DNA of 64,000 nucleotides, taken from the NCBI GenBank assembly GCA_016194335.1, contig JACQBR010000017.1, positions 1 to 64,000 of the forward strand, written 5' to 3'. The position numbers were made by a program, and so were the translations under genes. Positions 25,766 to 34,526 of this stretch are shown here, piece by piece. The DNA is from Microcaldota archaeon (GTDB lineage: Archaea > Micrarchaeota > Micrarchaeia > Norongarragalinales > UBA97). The notes below the pieces were generated by a model. That model was not told where the DNA came from. It saw only the letters and a list, made by a program, of their open reading frames with translations, and did not search any database. How positions within the stretch are numbered: position 1 is the stretch's first letter; every line of letters starts with the position of its first letter.

Positions 25766-27307
25766 ATGTCTTACATCGAGGATGTGATAAAACGGGCGAA
25801 GACCGCCTCGGCGGGAGCTTCGGCCGCGCCGCAGAGCCCGGAGGAGCTGGGCCGGGAAAAGACGCTGATCGACTCGTACGGCGCGACCAAGATTTTCAGG
25901 GTGGCGGGCGAGCCCCTCCTGCTTTACGAAGTTCCCGCGGCGCACTACAGGGGCGAGGAAAAGGCGCTGATAAGCGCGATTATCGACCTCGCCTCCCGCA
26001 GCATCAACATCGACGAGGCGCTTTTCCAGACGCAGTCGGAAAAAAGGGCGCGATACCTCTCCAAAGTGATGGAGGTGATTGAATCTTCGGGCGAGCAGCT
26101 CAACATCCCGAGCAACTCCAAGGAATTCTACGCAGGCGCGGTGGTTCAGGAAATTGCCGGCTTCGGGCTCATCGACCCGCTGATTGCCGACGACGAGCTT
26201 GAGGAAATCATGGTAATCGGGATGAACAAGCCCGTTTACGTCTTCCACCGCAAGTACGAGATGATGAAGACGAACATCGTCTTTTACGAGGACAAGGACA
26301 CGCTGGACCTCATCGACCGCATCGCCCGCAACATCGGCAGGCGCATCGACGCGCAGTCGCCCCTCCTTGACGCGCGGCTCCCCGACGGCACGCGCGTTAA
26401 CGCAACCATCCCGCCAGTGAGCCTCGACGGCTCGACAATCACGCTGCGCAAGTTCAGGCACGACCCCCTGAGCATAATAGACCTCATCAACAACAACACG
26501 CTCAACTACGAAGTAGCCGCGTTCCTGTGGATGATGGGCGAGGGGATGGGGGCGTTTCCCGCAAACGTCATCATCGCGGGGGAGACGGCGGCGGGAAAAA
26601 CGACTTTGCTCAACGCCATGACCGGATTCATCCCGAATTACGAGCGCCTCATCACCATTGAGGACACTGCGGAGTTGAGCCTTCCGTTCGAGCACTGGGT
26701 GCGTTTCGAAGTCCGGCCTCCCGGAGTGGAGGGGACGGGGGAAATTGATTCCGACACGCTTCTCAAAAACGCGTTGCGCATGAGGCCCGACCGCATCATC
26801 GTGGGCGAAATCCGCGGGCAGGAGGGATACACGCTTTTCAGCGCGATGAACACCGGCCACCGCGGCGCGATGGGGACGCTGCACTCCAACACGGCGCGCG
26901 AGACCCTCATCCGCCTCACAAGCCCGCCGATGAGCGTGCCCAACCTCATGCTCTCAGCACTCAACTTCATCGTGATGCAGCAGCGCATCTACGACCGGCG
27001 CAAGGGCCTGATTCGCAGGGTGAGCGAAATTGCGGAAGTGTCCTTTGTCGACGAGAACAAGCTTCCCGACCTGCGCCTCTTATACCAGTGGAACCCGGCC
27101 AAGGATGAAATCACAAGCACGGGGGAGCAGGCGAACTACCTTCAGGAAATCGCGAGGTATTCTGGAGAAGCGAGGCCGAACCTGCTCAAGGAACTGGAGG
27201 CGCGCGGGAAAATCCTCAGGGAAATGAACGAAAAGGGAATCCGCGACATGGAAAGCGTCATCCAAGTGACGCAGAACTACTCGGGAAAGAGGCAGGGAAA
27301 GATATAA
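25766..27307 (+). CDS. Type IV pilus assembly ATPase (VirB11/TadA/FlaI-like)
   Basis: This secretion ATPase powers pilin assembly. The 513-residue protein has an N-terminal domain and a RecA-like C-terminal domain with Walker A IAGETAAGKTTLL, the Asp box around TIEDTAEL, Walker B MRPDRIIVGEIRG and the His box TGHRGAMGTLHSN. It is the first core gene of the pilus operon, with a TTTTTTTATTAAC promoter at about 25664-25676 and a leader of around 70 nt. The 189-bp gap before it holds nothing else. Confidence 0.94.
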   Translation: MSYIEDVIKRAKTASAGASAAPQSPEELGREKTLIDSYGATKIFRVAGEPLLLYEVPAAHYRGEEKALISAIIDLASRSINIDEALFQTQSEKRARYLSKVMEVIESSGEQLNIPSNSKEFYAGAVVQEIAGFGLIDPLIADDELEEIMVIGMNKPVYVFHRKYEMMKTNIVFYEDKDTLDLIDRIARNIGRRIDAQSPLLDARLPDGTRVNATIPPVSLDGSTITLRKFRHDPLSIIDLINNNTLNYEVAAFLWMMGEGMGAFPANVIIAGETAAGKTTLLNAMTGFIPNYERLITIEDTAELSLPFEHWVRFEVRPPGVEGTGEIDSDTLLKNALRMRPDRIIVGEIRGQEGYTLFSAMNTGHRGAMGTLHSNTARETLIRLTSPPMSVPNLMLSALNFIVMQQRIYDRRKGLIRRVSEIAEVSFVDENKLPDLRLLYQWNPAKDEITSTGEQANYLQEIARYSGEARPNLLKELEARGKILREMNEKGIRDMESVIQVTQNYSGKRQGKI

Positions 27308-27331
27308 CTCCAGACTCGCAGATATGTTAGC

Positions 27332-28453
27332 ATGGCTGGAATCGAGCGGCTTGACCGGCTGAGGAAGGCGATTGAACGCGGGGCGGGGGAGCGGGAGCCT
27401 GCGGGAAAACCGCGCGAAGAGCCGAAGGGTTCGGCGCTTTTCGGCGATTCGGGCCAGCGCGGGCAGAAGCCGCTTGACGCGAGGGCGGCCCGCATCCGAT
27501 CGGGAGTGCTTGAGATGGGGGAGAGGACCCTGGACTTTTCCAAGCTCGACCTGGCCCGCTCCAACGACGCTGGAGTGCGCGCAATAGGCAGAGTGTATTC
27601 CGTTTTCGAAGCGCCAATCCTGAAGGCCGCGCAGTTCTTCTCGACATTCCCAAGCGCGCTCGAACTGCGCTCCACGCTCATCACGGCGGGAATCGGGATG
27701 ACGGTTGAAGCATACCTCACCGTAAGCGCCACAGCGGCGTTCATTTCGGCAGTGCTTGCCGCAGTCCTCATAGTCGCGCTCAACGCAGGCCTCGCAGCGG
27801 GCACGGGATTGCCCGGAACCGCCGCAATCGCCCTTTTCGCCGCGCCGCTTGTCTTCCTCCTCGTCGGGGCAAGCGCGCTTGCGTACCCGCCAATCAGGTC
27901 CCGCGTCAAGGCGAATGAAATCGACCGCGACCTGCCTTACGCATTGCGCCAGCTTTCCACGCAGGTGAAGGCGGGAACGAGCTTCCAGAAGGCGATTGCC
28001 TCAATCGCGCAGGGAGATTACGGCACGCTGAGCCGCGAATTCCAAGTGCTCCACAGGGACATGGAATCGGGGAAAAGCACCACCGACGCGCTCCTTGCCC
28101 TGCACGACAGGACGCGCTCGAAGGGCCTGCGGCAGGCGGTGATGCAGGTAATCCGCGCGCTGAGGATAGGCGGGCCGCTGACCGAAATCGTGGAGAGCAT
28201 TGCCAACGAAGTCTCCTTCGAGACGCGAATGCGCATACGCGATTTCACCGAGGAGCTCAACCTCATCAGCATCATCCTGGTGATGGTCGCAATCGTCGCG
28301 CCCGTCGTGGTGACGATACTCGCGGCGGTCACGCAACTCCCGCTTCTGGGGTGGGGCTTCGGGGAGGGAATGATAGCCATTGCGTTCGGCGCAATCACCC
28401 TGGGGATGGTGTCGATAATCGTGCTGATAAAGAAGCTCGAACCGCTCGCGTGA
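27332..28453 (+). CDS. Type II secretion system F-family protein (TadC-like), first copy
   Basis: The 373-residue polytopic protein has a long hydrophilic N-terminus (about 1-105), two central membrane helices (about 110-190). A cytoplasmic T2SSF domain follows, with the typical LRQLSTQVKAGTSFQKAI and GGPLTEIVESIANE segments, and two C-terminal helices complete it. Such proteins are the membrane platform that the assembly ATPase drives. It is 24 bp after the ATPase and its stop overlaps the start of the second copy (GTGA), so translation is probably coupled. Confidence 0.9.
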   Translation: MAGIERLDRLRKAIERGAGEREPAGKPREEPKGSALFGDSGQRGQKPLDARAARIRSGVLEMGERTLDFSKLDLARSNDAGVRAIGRVYSVFEAPILKAAQFFSTFPSALELRSTLITAGIGMTVEAYLTVSATAAFISAVLAAVLIVALNAGLAAGTGLPGTAAIALFAAPLVFLLVGASALAYPPIRSRVKANEIDRDLPYALRQLSTQVKAGTSFQKAIASIAQGDYGTLSREFQVLHRDMESGKSTTDALLALHDRTRSKGLRQAVMQVIRALRIGGPLTEIVESIANEVSFETRMRIRDFTEELNLISIILVMVAIVAPVVVTILAAVTQLPLLGWGFGEGMIAIAFGAITLGMVSIIVLIKKLEPLA

Positions 28454-29412
28454 GCAGTGAAACGAAAATGGCCGGTTTTCTCAGCGAACTGAAAAAGGCG
28501 TACTGGGGCGTGGAGAGGTTCTACGAATCCTCGGGAATAGCCCTGAGCCTGCCTGCCTACCTCGCGGTATTCGCCCTCATTGCCGCCGCCGCGGCGGTCC
28601 TGAGCATCTACGCGCTGAATTACCTACCGACGGGAATCGGGGAGAACACCGGGGTCATCGGCGCCGTGGCATTCGTAGCCTTTCTCAGCCTCGCCGCGGT
28701 GATCCCCCTGAGCATGCGCAACAGGCGCATAGAGGAGATTGAGGAAAACCTCCCAGACGCCCTCCGGCACCTCACGGCAGTGCTCAAGGCCGGCGGGACC
28801 ATCGAGAACGCGGTTGAGGAAGCGTCAAAAACCGACTACGGGGAACTCAGCCGCAGCCTCAGGACGGCACTCGGCCGCATGCAGAGGGGCAAGTCTTTTG
28901 ACGACGTCATCGTCGAGGCTGGGGAGACTTCCGGCTCGCGGCTCTACAAGCGCGTGGTCCAGATCATCAGGGAATCGCGAAGGGCGGGGGCGGGAATTGC
29001 CGACGTGATGTCGGCGATTGCGGAGGATGCCAAGGACGTCGCCCACATCAGGCGCGAACGGATCGCCCGCACCACCATGCACGTCCTCTTCCTCTACCTC
29101 TCCTCCCTCCTGCTCTCGCCGTTCATATTCGGGTTCACCATCACGGTCGTGGCGTTCATCGGCACGGGAATCACGTGCGCCGTGCCCGGCTCCAAACCCG
29201 TGCAGCTCTCATTCCTCAACACCGTCCTCACCGTGTTCCTGTCGTTTTCGGCGGTGCTGGCGTCCATCGCCATAGGCGTCATAAGGGAGGGAAGCGCCAG
29301 CCGCTACGTGGTGCGCGCTCCGGCCATGGTTTTAATAGCGTTGCTCGTGTTCGAGTTTGGCAAGAGATTCGCTCTTCTCATAATAGGCGGGGGTGCAACC
29401 ACATGCGGCTGA
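28450..29412 (+). CDS. Type II secretion system F-family protein (TadC-like), second copy
   Basis: About 320 residues; GTG 28450 overlaps the previous stop, and ATG 28468 is an alternative start. Two helices near residues 30-80 lead to the T2SSF domain (LRHLTAVLKAGGTIENAVEEA, GAGIADVMSAIAEDAK), and further helices follow to the C-terminus. Paired TadB/TadC-like proteins are usual for archaeal Epd/Ups-type pili. It precedes the mini-pilin cluster; the next ATG, at 29403, lies inside its 3' end. Confidence 0.88.
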   Translation: MSSETKMAGFLSELKKAYWGVERFYESSGIALSLPAYLAVFALIAAAAAVLSIYALNYLPTGIGENTGVIGAVAFVAFLSLAAVIPLSMRNRRIEEIEENLPDALRHLTAVLKAGGTIENAVEEASKTDYGELSRSLRTALGRMQRGKSFDDVIVEAGETSGSRLYKRVVQIIRESRRAGAGIADVMSAIAEDAKDVAHIRRERIARTTMHVLFLYLSSLLLSPFIFGFTITVVAFIGTGITCAVPGSKPVQLSFLNTVLTVFLSFSAVLASIAIGVIREGSASRYVVRAPAMVLIALLVFEFGKRFALLIIGGGATTCG

Positions 29413-29516
29413 AGGGGCAGACTGCGCTGGAGTACGTGCTGGTAGTGGGAACTTCGGTGCTCCTTGTATCAATTGTCGCGTATTTCGTCAAGGTCAGGGT
29501 TCTCAACCCCGGTTGA
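29403..29516 (+). CDS. Mini-pilin 1 (class III signal peptide)
   Basis: Only 37 residues: MRLKGQTALEYVLVVG and a hydrophobic helix, ending at PG. The KG/QTALEY junction is the class III (prepilin peptidase) site with Gln+1 and Glu+5. After cleavage almost the entire mature protein is the pilin helix. It overlaps the 3' end of the T2SSF gene. The short length suggests a structural or adaptor subunit, not a folded adhesin. Confidence 0.8.
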   Translation: MRLKGQTALEYVLVVGTSVLLVSIVAYFVKVRVLNPG

Positions 29517-29527
29517 GGGAGAAGGAA

Positions 29528-29719
29528 ATGCGCCCAAACATGTTGACCGAGGAATCCAGCCAAGCCGCGCTTGAGTACGTCCTCATCCTCGGGGGGGCCA
29601 TCCTGCTTGCCGCAATCGTGGCGGTGATAATGAGGAACCAGGTGTTCTCGCCCATAGAGTCGCGCACGGCGCAGAACGCGAGTGAACTTCACAAAGCAAT
29701 AAATAGCGCAAAACAGTAA
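29528..29719 (+). CDS. Mini-pilin 2 (class III signal peptide)
   Basis: A 63-residue protein with SSQAALEYVLILGGAILL, which is a class III site (Q-AALE-Y) followed by one long helix and a short polar tail with possible N-glycosylation (NAS). It starts 12 bp after mini-pilin 1, with GGGAGAAGG preceding. An internal ATG at 29540 would also work. It probably polymerises after cleavage by the peptidase at 30267. Confidence 0.8.
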   Translation: MRPNMLTEESSQAALEYVLILGGAILLAAIVAVIMRNQVFSPIESRTAQNASELHKAINSAKQ

Positions 29720-29777
29720 TTGAGGGCGCGGCAGGAAAAATGCCGCGGGAGATGTGGGGGAGGAAGGGGGGAAAATA

Positions 29778-29969
29778 ATGGAAGAGAAATCACAGGGAGC
29801 TTTCGAATACGTGCTTCTTCTTGCGGGAATCCTGCTCGTGGTGGTGATGGCAATCGTGATACTGCGCAGCAGCGTGATTACCGGCGCGCAGGAGCAGGTG
29901 AACAGCAGCGTGGGCGCATACCGGAATGCCACGGCGCTAAACTGCGACGCAAGCGGGTATTGCAGCTGA
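29778..29969 (+). CDS. Mini-pilin 3 (class III signal peptide)
   Basis: A 63-residue protein starting MEEKSQGAFEYVLLLAG with the class III motif QGAFEY. The helix is followed by a tail containing two cysteines (NCDASGYC) and sequons NSS and NAT. The start at 29778 follows a strong GGAGG-rich leader. The cysteine pair is unusual among the mini-pilins and could form a disulfide at the fibre surface. Confidence 0.8.
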   Translation: MEEKSQGAFEYVLLLAGILLVVVMAIVILRSSVITGAQEQVNSSVGAYRNATALNCDASGYCS

Positions 29970-30086
29970 GCCGCCACCCCCTCCCCAAAAACCCCTATTT
30001 GCGCTAAAATCCATTCAGTTCAACAAAAAAAAAAAAACGAAAGGGCCCGGACGACCGGAGCTATGAGTTGAGGGAGAAAAACGATA

Positions 30087-30257
30087 ATGGAAGAAACGAG
30101 CCAGGTTGCCACGGAATACCTACTTCTCGTAGCGCTTTCAGTGGCAATCATGCTCGTTGCGGTGGGGATTGCGGTGCAGTTCCGCAAGATTGCCGAAGTC
30201 GTGCAGAACAGGGTGGGAATCGAGCGCAATTCCACGGTCAACATGCTCGTGAGATGA
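30087..30257 (+). CDS. Mini-pilin 4 (class III signal peptide)
   Basis: A 56-residue protein starting METSQ-type: MEETSQVATEYLLLVAL, with class III motif QVATEY, a hydrophobic helix and a short tail with sequon NST. ATG 30087 follows GAGGGAG. A 117-bp gap with a run of 12-13 A residues separates it from mini-pilin 3, so it may have a separate promoter. It ends 9 bp before the peptidase gene. Confidence 0.78.
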   Translation: MEETSQVATEYLLLVALSVAIMLVAVGIAVQFRKIAEVVQNRVGIERNSTVNMLVR

Positions 30258-30266
30258 TTACGGGCG

Positions 30267-31283
30267 TTGATACCGATTCCTTTCGAACTTGAAGTTGCGC
30301 TCTTCGGCGCGCTCTGCCTCTGTGCGGTTTCCTACGACCTGATTGAAAGGAGGATTCCCGACGCGCTTAATTACGGCCTCATCCTGCTGGGGGCGGCGTT
30401 CGGAATCAACGCGGCAGGCACGCAAAACGCGCTTGGTTACGCTGGATTTGTGGCCTTTTCCTTCGCCTTCGCATACGCAATCTACAAGGCCGGGGCGTGG
30501 GCGGGCGGGGACGTGAAGTTTTTCACCGCCCTGTGCGCCTTTCTCCCGGCAATCAGCCCGCGCTATTCCGTCGTCTCGCCGCTTGCCCTGTTCCTCATTT
30601 CGGCCGCCCTGCTTGCGCCCGTCACCCTGCTGACGCATTGGGGGAGAATCAAGCCGAAGGAAGGATGGATGAAAAGGGCGGGAAAGGCCCTTGAAGCGTC
30701 GTTGCCCGCGTCACTCGTTTCGGCAGGAGTGCAGCCCGTCTTCTACCTCTTTTCCGCAAACATCGCATACGTCCTCCTCCTCGCCGCATTGCTTTACGTC
30801 GCAAGGATTCCCGCATGGCTTTCGGTTCCGGCGTTTGCCGCAAGCCTGCTCGCCTTCCCCAACGGCGGGCAGATCGCCTCTGCGGCGTACGCGTTGGCAA
30901 TCCTTTCCCTCGTTTCGATGCTCATCCGTTGCTACCCGGACTTCTCCGCCGCGCTGCGGCGCAGCGTCCCCGTGGGGGAACTGAAGCCGGGAGACATTCC
31001 CGCGCAGACCATAGTGGTTCATAACCGCAAGCCGCTGGTGGTGCGGAACCCGGGCCTTCCCTCGCTATTGCGAAGTGCCCTCGCAATGGATGCAACAGCG
31101 CTGAAAAACGCGTTTCCCGGGAAAGAAATGGCCGTCGCCGACTCGATGAGGGCGATGGGCCTGGCCGCAAGGCAAATCGAGCAGCTTAAAAAACTCGGCG
31201 TGAAAAGCATTTACGTCAAGGAGTCGCTTCCATACGCGCCCGTCATCCTTGCAGCCTATCCGATAGTGTGGTGGTTGGTTTGA
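30267..31283 (+). CDS. Prepilin/preflagellin peptidase, A24 family
   Basis: This aspartic membrane peptidase cleaves class III signal peptides. The two catalytic aspartates lie in AVSYDLIERRIPDALN near residue 22 and in the GGDVKFF motif near residue 75, with multiple membrane helices. The C-terminal half (about 150-338) is longer than in FlaK. The start is probably TTG 30267, since an in-frame TGA at 30255 bars anything upstream and no ATG precedes the motif. Its stop overlaps the next pilin start. Confidence 0.9.
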   Translation: MIPIPFELEVALFGALCLCAVSYDLIERRIPDALNYGLILLGAAFGINAAGTQNALGYAGFVAFSFAFAYAIYKAGAWAGGDVKFFTALCAFLPAISPRYSVVSPLALFLISAALLAPVTLLTHWGRIKPKEGWMKRAGKALEASLPASLVSAGVQPVFYLFSANIAYVLLLAALLYVARIPAWLSVPAFAASLLAFPNGGQIASAAYALAILSLVSMLIRCYPDFSAALRRSVPVGELKPGDIPAQTIVVHNRKPLVVRNPGLPSLLRSALAMDATALKNAFPGKEMAVADSMRAMGLAARQIEQLKKLGVKSIYVKESLPYAPVILAAYPIVWWLV

Positions 31284-31726
31284 AAAAAGCACAGCTCAGC
31301 ATTGAATTCTTCCTCATCGCGTCGTTCATCATAGCCCTGGCGGCCATAATGGTCACTACTGCCGAGTCCAACCTCCGCTCCGCCGAGGCGCTTGACAAGG
31401 CGGCATTGGGCAAGGCGGCGCTTGACGCGGCCACGGGCGCGATAAACCTCGCCGCCGTGGGGGGGAACGGCGCGCAGTCCAGCGCCACGGTGTTCATCCC
31501 GCAATCGACCGCGTGCTTCATACTTGACAAGAACAACGGCGAACCAAGGATGCAATGCGATGCGGACCCGTCGCTTGAAAAGAGGGTGAGCGGCCGGGCG
31601 CTTTACTCCCCCGACCTCAAAATCGACGACAGCTGCCCCCCGTCTAACACGCGGACGGGATGGTTCCGGGTCATTGCGCGCAATGTCGACGGGAAGGTGC
31701 AGGTCCGATGCGAGGAAAGGAATTGA
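31280..31726 (+). CDS. Pilin-like protein with class III signal peptide
   Basis: About 148 residues from a TTG that overlaps the peptidase stop (TTGA); GTG 31268 is an alternative. KKAQLSIEFFLIASFIIALA is a class III site (QLSIEF) plus helix, followed by a globular tail with cysteines (CFILDKNNG, QCDADP, SCPPSN, VRCEERN). The helix-plus-domain layout fits a minor pilin or adhesive tip subunit. Confidence 0.8.
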   Translation: MKKAQLSIEFFLIASFIIALAAIMVTTAESNLRSAEALDKAALGKAALDAATGAINLAAVGGNGAQSSATVFIPQSTACFILDKNNGEPRMQCDADPSLEKRVSGRALYSPDLKIDDSCPPSNTRTGWFRVIARNVDGKVQVRCEERN

Positions 31727-32193
31727 GGATAGAAAAAACGCGGAGGGCATCAAGCCGCCCGTGGCCCAAGATGATTTTCACGCCGTCACCACCCGGCCCT
31801 AAACGCGGCCAGGGCGCGACGGAATTCCTCCTTATTCTCTCCATAGTAGTTGCGTTTGTCGTGGCAGTGGCGGCCCCCGCGGCAAAGGACATGGAACTTA
31901 CTTTTGCGGTTACCGCGGCGCGCTCTGCAACCGCGAACTACGCTGCAGGGGAAGGGTTGCGCCCGACCTCAATAAGCAACGCGCCCACGCCGGAAGGCAC
32001 GCTCATTTCCATAAACGCTTATCCCTCCCGGGGAGCGGCACCGCCAAATTCAACCGTTGAACGGCTCGGGATGCAACGCGCGGGGGCGATGGCAATCGCG
32101 CAAACATTCGGAAGCAGGTGGGATGCCGCCTCCCCAAATTGCGCGTCGGGGGTTTTCAGGCAATACTGCGTGGAAGTGAAGATCAACGGGTAA
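31708..32193 (+). CDS. Pilin-like protein with class III signal peptide
   Basis: ATG 31708 overlaps the previous gene; ATG 31771 is an alternative start. The site RGQGATEFLLIL is preceded by an unusually long, basic N-terminal tail (about 35 residues from 31708), which favours the later start. The mature domain, about 120 residues, is rich in Ala and sequons (NST) and has two cysteines. It is probably a minor pilin. Confidence 0.75.
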   Translation: MRGKELRIEKTRRASSRPWPKMIFTPSPPGPKRGQGATEFLLILSIVVAFVVAVAAPAAKDMELTFAVTAARSATANYAAGEGLRPTSISNAPTPEGTLISINAYPSRGAAPPNSTVERLGMQRAGAMAIAQTFGSRWDAASPNCASGVFRQYCVEVKING

Positions 32194-32197
32194 TCTC

Positions 32198-32536
32198 GTG
32201 GAACGGCCCCTCCGGCAGGACGGGAAATTCCTCGTCAACGGAATCCTTTCGCTCGCCACTGTGGGCTCGGCCGCGGTATTGACGGCGGCTGCCCGCAATG
32301 CCCCGCTTGCCGCCTTGGCCGCGGCGATATTTTCCCTCGCAAACTTCATGCTGTTGGCGAAAAACGGGAATGCCCGGACCAAGCCGATTGCGCTCTGGAT
32401 ATTTTCAACCGTTGCGGCCGCGGCGGTAGTTGCGTATGGCGGCGGGGAAATGCAAATCGCCCAGATTGCGTTCCTCGCCCCCCTCCTGATGGCCTTGCTG
32501 CTCGTCTGCCTCATTGTTGCCAAATGGAAAAGATGA
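32198..32536 (+). CDS. Small polytopic membrane protein in the pilus locus
   Basis: A 112-residue Ala/Leu-rich protein with about four hydrophobic helices (for example LSLATVGSAAVLTAA and LLMALLLVCLIVA) and no class III site. It starts with GTG 4 bp after the preceding pilin gene. I do not recognise it. Position suggests an accessory pilus membrane component. A 136-bp gap follows, with GGTTAAAAAG at about 32617 as a likely promoter for the next gene. Confidence 0.65.
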   Translation: MERPLRQDGKFLVNGILSLATVGSAAVLTAAARNAPLAALAAAIFSLANFMLLAKNGNARTKPIALWIFSTVAAAAVVAYGGGEMQIAQIAFLAPLLMALLLVCLIVAKWKR

Positions 32537-32672
32537 CCCTTAGGGTGCAACGGGCGAATCGGGCGGAAAGCGGCTCTTGGCGACGCGTATCGCACCCGCC
32601 GCATTGTTGCTTGCGGGTTAAAAAGCAACGCAGAGTAATAAGTTCAAACCAACCTCAACAAAGGCGAAGCGA

Positions 32673-33143
32673 ATGGCTCTTAAAACCCGACCGGGCGTGC
32701 GTGGCCAACTTTCGGTAGAGCTCATACTCGTGTTTTCGCTTTTCCTCCTCCTCATCCTCTGGGGGATGAATTACGCCAATGCCTTCGGCGCGTCCGCCCA
32801 GGGGCAGACCACGAGGGCAACCCTTCAGACGGTGGCGATTGACGCTGCAAACATGGCAAACTCCGCCTGCGCCGCCGGCACCGACACGCAATTCCGCATG
32901 CCCTGCGCGGCGGGAAAGGACGGGGCGCTTGAAACGCGCCTGGAATTCACGGGCGGAGACGTCGTCGCAAGCGCGTCTGGACAGAAGCGTTACGCCAAAT
33001 CCGTCTGCGGAACCGAAGGGACCGTGCAATACTCCTGCGCGACAACCTCCGGCGAATGGCTCTGTTTTGACGCAACGGGAAGGAATGCAATGGTGAAGGT
33101 CAGTGCGGGCAAGTGCGCGGATGCGGTGCAGGCGATTCGATGA
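32673..33143 (+). CDS. Pilin-like protein with class III signal peptide
   Basis: A 156-residue protein with RGQLSVELILVFSLFLLLIL, a class III motif (QLSVEL) with Leu in place of the aromatic residue, then a globular domain with six or more cysteines (SACAAG, MPCAAG, SVCGTE, YSCATTSGEWLCF, GKCADA). It begins a run of four genes that share ATGA-type overlaps. It is probably a disulfide-rich minor pilin. Confidence 0.8.
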   Translation: MALKTRPGVRGQLSVELILVFSLFLLLILWGMNYANAFGASAQGQTTRATLQTVAIDAANMANSACAAGTDTQFRMPCAAGKDGALETRLEFTGGDVVASASGQKRYAKSVCGTEGTVQYSCATTSGEWLCFDATGRNAMVKVSAGKCADAVQAIR

Positions 33144-33478
33144 GGGGGCAGATAATTTCCATCGATTTTCTCATCGCGGTTGCGATATTGGCATTGGCAA
33201 TAGGCGCGATTGCCCAAGCCGCCGAATTCGCAGCCGCGCATAACGAGCAGGCCGCGGGGCTCCAGCTCAACAGCGCCTGGGCCATTGCGGAAATGGCCTC
33301 AAACGGCCAGGGGGCAGGCGGGCTTGGGCAGAGGTATTGCATCCGCTATTCAAACGGCACCGACCTGTGCGGCAGCGCCCCGTGCGGGAACGGCGACACG
33401 CTCGCCGCCCAGCGTGCGGTGGCTTGCAGCGGAACGCCGGGCGGATACTGCCTCATGAACGTGGTGACCTGCAGATGA
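33140..33478 (+). CDS. Pilin-like protein, variant class III site
   Basis: A 112-residue protein; its ATG overlaps the preceding stop. MRGQIISIDFLIAVAILAL keeps Gln+1 but has Asp where Glu+5 is usual, so cleavage efficiency is uncertain. The tail is rich in cysteines (YCIRYS, DLCGSAPCGN, VACSG, YCLMN, VTC). It is probably a minor pilin. Confidence 0.75.
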   Translation: MRGQIISIDFLIAVAILALAIGAIAQAAEFAAAHNEQAAGLQLNSAWAIAEMASNGQGAGGLGQRYCIRYSNGTDLCGSAPCGNGDTLAAQRAVACSGTPGGYCLMNVVTCR

Positions 33479-33867
33479 GGGGGTTCGCACTCACGGTAGA
33501 CGCCCTGCTTTCCGTCTCATTCGTACTGCTCGCCATCAGCGCGATGGCGATGATGTCCCAGGCGGGGCCGGAAGACGCGGTTGCCGCCCAGCAGGACGCG
33601 CTCGCACGCGACTACCTCGCACTCAAGTACGGGAACCAAATCCCCCTGACCCCCGCCGATTTTCTCAACCTCACGACGAAAACCCTTGACGAAAATGCCC
33701 CAGGAGGAGGCGCGGACTGGTTCAAGGCGGAGTATTTGCACTACCCGCCCATTCTGGGCTGCAGGGGCGCGTGCTCGTTTCTCAACGCAAGCACGCAGGC
33801 CGATTTCCTCAAGGGGCCGGATTTCGCAAACGCGAAAGTGCGCAAAGAGGCGTGGATAAGGAAATGA
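33475..33867 (+). CDS. Pilin-like membrane protein, degenerate class III site
   Basis: A 130-residue protein translated from an ATGA overlap. MRGFALTVDALLSVSFVLL retains the short basic start and helix but lacks Gln+1, so it may not be processed. The extracellular part has a CRGAC pair and sequons (NLT, NAS). The downstream spacer to the next start is 22 bp. It is probably a pilus-associated protein. Confidence 0.7.
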   Translation: MRGFALTVDALLSVSFVLLAISAMAMMSQAGPEDAVAAQQDALARDYLALKYGNQIPLTPADFLNLTTKTLDENAPGGGADWFKAEYLHYPPILGCRGACSFLNASTQADFLKGPDFANAKVRKEAWIRK

Positions 33868-33889
33868 AAAGGGCTCTGGATTGAGGCTG

Positions 33890-34459
33890 ATGAAAGGATT
33901 CGCATCCCCCATCGTGTTCGCGCTTTGCATAGTGGCGCTTGCGGCGATTGCGGGAATGATTTACTCAAATTCGGCCAACTTCGATTCGGCCTCGGCACAG
34001 GCGGAAGCGAGGCAGGCGGGCTGGAGGGTTGCCGACGCGAGGGCTTTCCTGCAAAGCGCGGCAAGCGACGCCCTCACCGACGCGATTTATTCAGGCTGCA
34101 ACTGCCAGAACAACTCGGCATCCGGAATGCAGGACGCCTATGACGCGAGGCTCCGGGGCTATTTCCTGCTTGCCACAAGCGCCCTGAGCGACTACCCCGA
34201 CGGCTCGCCCGTGAAAAACGGCGTGAACCTCAACGTTTCGGGCCTCTCAATCCGCACATTCGGCGCCTTGGACTGCAACGGCACGGTCAGCGCGGCGGTC
34301 GGTTACGGAATAGAGGCGAAATCGAGAAACTCGCGCATCAGCGTGCCGGTAATTGACGTGAAAAGCGCATCCGTTGCGCGCACCAACGCAAGCGTGGCAA
34401 TATGGGTGAAAAGCGGGGAGAAAACCGACGCGAATTTCACGGTGCTATGTTCGCAATGA
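33890..34459 (+). CDS. Pilin-like membrane protein, last gene of the pilus locus
   Basis: A 189-residue protein starting MKGFASPIVFALCIVALAAI, a pilin-like helix without the Gln/Glu pair, followed by a large domain with several sequons (NNS, NVS, NGT, NAS, NFT) and a CNCQNN cysteine pair. TTG 33881 is an alternative start. It ends the operon and faces pelota convergently across 67 bp. It may be a glycosylated surface subunit. Confidence 0.7.
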   Translation: MKGFASPIVFALCIVALAAIAGMIYSNSANFDSASAQAEARQAGWRVADARAFLQSAASDALTDAIYSGCNCQNNSASGMQDAYDARLRGYFLLATSALSDYPDGSPVKNGVNLNVSGLSIRTFGALDCNGTVSAAVGYGIEAKSRNSRISVPVIDVKSASVARTNASVAIWVKSGEKTDANFTVLCSQ

Positions 34460-34526
34460 TTTTGTGAAAAGCCAGGGGAACGAAAAAGGCCTGCGAATTT
34501 TAGAATCCAAATTGCGGGCTCCAATA

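Noticed and set aside
25703-26884. Minus-strand 393-residue frame opposite the pilus ATPase
   Set aside because: It is a His/Arg/Val-rich antisense shadow of the ATPase.
30018-30031. A-run before mini-pilin 4 as a terminator
   Set aside because: On the coding strand it is poly-A, not poly-T, so it does not terminate the pilus transcript; it may just be spacer.
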